Assembly (NCBI GenBank): GCA_012295275.1
Contig: CM022671.1
Coordinates: 26,255,322 to 26,319,321, forward strand
DNA from: Chrysomallon squamiferum
Lineage: Eukaryota; Mollusca; Gastropoda; Neomphalida; Peltospiridae
DNA: 64,000 bases
Direction of reading: 5' to 3'
Shown one piece after another: positions 60,545 to 64,000 of the stretch. Under the pieces are notes generated by a model, which saw only the letters and a program-made list of their open reading frames with translations, had not been told where the DNA came from and ran no database searches. The translations under genes and the position numbers were made by a program. Numbering within the stretch: the first letter of the stretch is position 1; every line of letters starts with the position of its first letter.

Positions 60545-61150
60545 GAAAAAAATAATGAAAAAACTAAAAAATGACGTAGCACAGTGAAAAACAGTGAAAA
60601 ACAATCATGAGGAGGCTAAAAAATGACGCAGTACAGTGAATAACTGTGAAAAAAATTGTGAGAAATTAAAAAATGATGCAGCACAGTGAAAAACAGTGAA
60701 AAACAATCGTGAGGAGGCTAAAAAATGACGCAGTACAGTGAATAACTGTGAAAAAAATTGTGAGAAATTAAAAAATGATGCAGTACAGTGAAAAACAGTG
60801 AAAAACAATCGTGAGGAGGCTAAAAAATGACGCAGTACAGTGAATAACTGTGAAAAAAATTGTGAGAAATTAAAAAATGATGCAGCACAGTGAAAAACAG
60901 TGAAAAACAATCGTGAGGAGGCTAAAAAAATGACGAAAGTACAGTGAATAACTGTGAAAAAAAAATTGTGAGAAATTAAAAAAAATGATGCAGTACAGTG
61001 AAAAACAGTGAAAAACAATCGTGAGGAGGCTAAAAAATGACGCAGTACAGTGAATAACTGTGAAAAAAATTGTGAGAAACTAAAAAATGATGCAGCACAG
61101 TGAAAAACAGTGAAAAGAATTTGTGAGAAACTAAAAAGCGACATAGCACA
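60545..61150. repeat. Inner ~102-bp tandem repeat, longest block
   Basis: Five to six copies of a unit made of 'cacagtgaaaaacagtgaaa', 'aacaatcgtgaggaggctaa', 'aaaatgacgcagtacagtga' and 'ataactgtgaaaaaaattgt' run here. The period is a multiple of three, so the minus strand is open for 197 codons with a Phe-rich repeat; this is not a credible protein. Shorter blocks lie at 59,940-60,135, 61,565-61,765 and 62,165-62,295. Confidence 0.93.
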
Positions 61151-62583
61151 GTGAATTATATTGCTAATACATTCATGAATTAATTTCATTAATTCCATTT
61201 AATAAAATAAAGCTTTCATATAAAACTACATTTCTTACATTACAGATAGTTATGATGACACCTTTATTATGAGTGGACATTTCCTAAATTATCATTTTCA
61301 ATAATTCTGACCTGGGCATTGTCATTTAATGGCAGCAATTGTAATCATGGTGGAAGTAGATAATACCTGGGCATTGTGCTGCACTTGCATATGATTTAGC
61401 CAAGATTGTTACATAATTTTGGTGTTCAATAACTGCTAGACCAACAGTCAGAGTAGATGCTTATTAAGTACAAAAGCAGTAAATTACAAATTAAGTATGA
61501 TGTCCAAAAGAAGGTGAAGGTTTTTTTAAGATATCTGCTTGAGGTGTATCTTTCACTACTGAATGGAGATATGAAAAAAATAATGAAAAAACTAAAAAAA
61601 TGACATAGCACAGTGAAAAATAGTGAAAAACAATTGTGAAGAAGCTAAATAATGATGCAGCACAGTGAATAATTGTGAAAAAAAATTGTGAGTAACTAAA
61701 AAAAAATAACAGCACAGTGAAAAACAGTGAAAAAAAATTGTGAGAAACTAAAAAGCGACATAGCACAATGGATTATATTGCTAATACATTCATGAATTAA
61801 TTTCATTATTTCCACTGAATAAAATAAAACTTTCATATAAAACTACATTTCTTACATTACAGATAATTATGCTGACACCTTTATTGTGAGTGGACATTTC
61901 CTAAATTATCATCTTCAATAATTCTGACATGGGCATTGTCATTTAATGGCAGCAATTGTAATCATGGTAGAAGTAGATAATACCTGGGCATTGTATTAGA
62001 CTGGGATATCTTATAGCCAAGATTGTTACATAACTTTGGTGTTCAGTAACTGCTAGACGAACAGTCAGAGTAGATGCGTATTAAGTACAAAAGCAATAAA
62101 TTACAAATTAAGTATGATGTCCAAAAGAAGGTGAATGTTTGTTAATATGTCTGTTTGAATGGAGATTTGAAAAAAATTCTGAAAAAACTAAAAAATGACG
62201 CAGCACAGTGAAAAACAGTGAAAAACAATTGTGAGGAAGCTAAAAAAAAAGACACAGCAGTGAAAAACTGAACAAAATTTGTGAGAAACTTAGCACAGTA
62301 AATTATATTGCTAATACATTCATGAATTAATTTCATTTAATCCATTGAATAAAATAAAGCTTCCATGTAAAACTACATTTCTTACATTACACATAATTAT
62401 GATGACACCTTTATTGTGAGTGGACATTTCCTACATTATCATCTTCAATAATTCTGACATGGGCATTGTTATTTAATGGCAGTAATTGTAATCATGGTAG
62501 AAGTAGATAATAGCTGAGCATTGTACTGGACTGTTATTTAGCCAAGATTGTTACATAACTTTGGTGTTCAGTAACTGCTAGAC

Positions 62584-62855
62584 AAGTTATAGGCTGTGGC
62601 CCGCCTAATTTCTCAAGGAAAATAACATTAATTCAAATTTTATAAAAATGAGTCTATTTTGTAACTACTAATATACTAAAACACATGTATTTTTTTATTT
62701 TATCATAACAGTTCCTGAAGTAAATGAAAATGAAAAATTTCTTAAAATAAACTATTCATAAAAACACAAAATCGCCTAAATTAGCACCTGCGGCCCGCCT
62801 GAGGATGAGCCATGTCTCATGTGGCCCGCTTCTTGAAAAAGGTTGCCCATGTCTG
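62584..62855. mobile_element. Non-autonomous hAT-type element with 8-bp target-site duplication
   Basis: A 272-bp segment absent from the other array units is flanked by a perfect 8-bp duplication 'tgctagac' (62,576-62,583 and 62,856-62,863). Reading through other units shows one uninterrupted 'aactgctagaccaacag'. The right end, in reverse complement, begins CAGACATGGGCAACCTTTTT and continues to 'gcgggccaca', as in hAT/Tip100-like terminal repeats ('CAG..TGGGCAA', 'GGCCCGC'); the left end has 'gtggcccgcc' but has lost the CAG terminus. No transposase is encoded. Confidence 0.85.
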
Positions 62856-63449
62856 TGCTAGACCAACAGTCAGAGTAGATGCTTATTAAGTACAAAATGA
62901 ATAAAGTACAAATTAAGTATGACGTCCAAAAGCAGGTGAAGGTTCGTTAAGATGTCTGCTTGAGGTGTATCTATTGCTACAGAACGGAGATGTGAAAAAC
63001 AGTGAAAAACAGAAACAAATGATTAAGTATGACGTGCACACTAAGGTGAACATTTGTTAAGACATTTGCTTGAGGTGTGTCTCTCACTGTTGGAAATGTG
63101 AAAAACGCTAAGAATAAATTGTGATAAACTAAAAGGAGACATAGCACAAACTGAAATAAATTAAATATGACGTCCAAAACAATGTGAATGTTTGTAACAA
63201 CAGCTGCTTGAGATGTGTGTGTCTAGCACTACAGAACAGAGACATAAACAACAGTGAACAAAAATTTGTGATGCAGCACAGTGAAAAATGGTGAAGAAAG
63301 ATTGTGAGAAAGCCAAAAAGTGACAGAGGACAGTGAAAAACAGTGAACAAAATTTGTGAGAAAGGATAAAAGTGATGTAGCATAATGAAAAACAGTAGTG
63401 CCAGAAGTGGTTTTATTATTGTAAGTTAATGAGATAAGCTTAGATTAAC

Positions 63450-63720
63450 TTGCAAAATAATAAATAAAAAATGTAGTGTATGCGAGTCCATAGTTAAGTA
63501 AAATATATAAATACAGAATATGTGATATTCCAATGTTTAAATGGAAATACATTGAGAATATATGATAGTTCAAGCACATAAATACAGAATATGTAATAGT
63601 CCAATACAAATATATACAACAGAATATATAACAGTCCAGTGTTAAATACAAATATGTAAATTAAGAGCATATGATAGTCCATAAATACAAATACAACAAT
63701 AATCATCATTCATTGAAAAA
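63450..63720. repeat. Degenerate minisatellite 'aatacagaatatgtgatagtcca'
   Basis: Five or six diverged copies of about 45-55 bp with the core 'aa(t/c)acagaatat(g/a)t(g/a)atagtcca' run in tandem; 'tgatagtccatagttaaata' returns weakly near 63,770 and 63,890. Confidence 0.82.
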
Positions 63721-63940
63721 GACATTACTCATATAGGTCTAACTATAAATAATGATTTGATAGTAAAATATTCATAGTCAATAGTTAAATACAAATATAA
63801 TAATTATTATTTATTACAGAAGATATCTTTACTCTGAAAATTAATCTTACAGACTGACTATCAGTAATTATTCAATACCTAATTTCTGATAGTCCATAGT
63901 TAAATATCAGTTATTATTGTTTATTAAGAAAAATGTATTC

Positions 63941-64000
63941 AGTTACAGAACCAGTTATGGATTATTTGTTAAATTCTAAATATTTAATCAAACACAAATA
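63941..64000. repeat. 61-bp direct repeat, right copy (cut by window edge)
   Basis: It is the partner of 58,632-58,692. The two copies flank the 59.6-63.4 kb array. Confidence 0.85.

Larger units (their letters stand above)
59645..63400. repeat. Nested tandem array: ~530-1020-bp units containing a ~102-bp inner repeat
   Basis: The landmark 'cctaaattatcatcttcaat' (or close variants) occurs near 59,650, 60,259, 61,283 and 61,901, with a slightly changed form near 62,430; spacings are ~608, ~1024, ~618 and ~530 bp. Each unit has a unique-looking part ('gggcattgtcatttaatg...gattgttaca...aactgctagaccaacagtcag...gaggtgtatctatcactactgaatgg') followed by a variable number of inner repeats. The fifth unit is split by a 272-bp insertion; two or three decayed copies follow to 63,400. 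Confidence 0.92.

Noticed and set aside
60605-61198. Repetitive 197-residue minus-strand 'protein' in the right-hand array
   Set aside because: The inner repeat period is a multiple of three, which keeps a frame open by chance; composition is Phe/Ser-rich and neighbouring array units shift the frame.
62584-62855. Autonomous transposase in the hAT-type insertion
   Set aside because: At 272 bp with no open frame it cannot encode one.

Overview
This window is AT-rich metazoan nuclear DNA, full of microsatellites, with intron-containing genes. It is almost certainly from a mollusc and probably a cephalopod. The clearest taxonomic marker is a complete FMRFamide-gated sodium channel (FaNaC), a lochotrochozoan channel. 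Its large exon matches the gastropod FaNaC proteins as I know them from end to end, down to the final ESPV. The cephalopod assignment rests on the microsatellite and long-intron character and is only inference.

Layout: (1) Positions 1 to about 12,915 are a macrosatellite with a unit of about 2.5 kb: five full units and a partial sixth. It continues off the left edge. (2) 12,766-16,299 (minus) is a four-exon gene for an EFCAB10-like protein (DPY30-like N-terminus plus one degenerate EF-hand). Its terminal coding exon and poly(A) signal lie inside the partial sixth macrosatellite unit, so every upstream unit carries a copy of that last exon. (3) 16,300-16,835 is a compact divergent promoter between EFCAB10 and INTS13, with an RFX X-box-like site next to the EFCAB10 start. 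(4) 16,836-18,972 (plus) holds the first four coding exons of INTS13 (Asunder/Mat89Bb, an Integrator subunit). I find no later exon in the window. (5) 19-28.6 kb is non-coding and contains a large inverted-repeat (foldback) element and several minisatellites. (6) 28,671-30,432 (minus) is one large exon with almost all of FaNaC. A phase-compatible candidate first exon lies at 53,108-53,190, which implies an intron of about 22.7 kb. (7) 53.2-64 kb is non-coding. It contains a minisatellite and a nested tandem array (59.6-63.4 kb) interrupted by a 272-bp hAT-type insertion with a perfect 8-bp target-site duplication.

The genes do not form a pathway. EFCAB10 (probably ciliary) and INTS13 (nuclear snRNA/enhancer RNA processing) share a bidirectional promoter. 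FaNaC is a neuronal peptide-gated channel that runs antisense to the apparent continuation of INTS13. The most unusual feature is the macrosatellite built from a gene's terminal exon plus its 3' flank, with a conserved CpG-retaining, promoter-like block in every unit. All family assignments come from reading translations and comparing them with remembered families; no searches were run.
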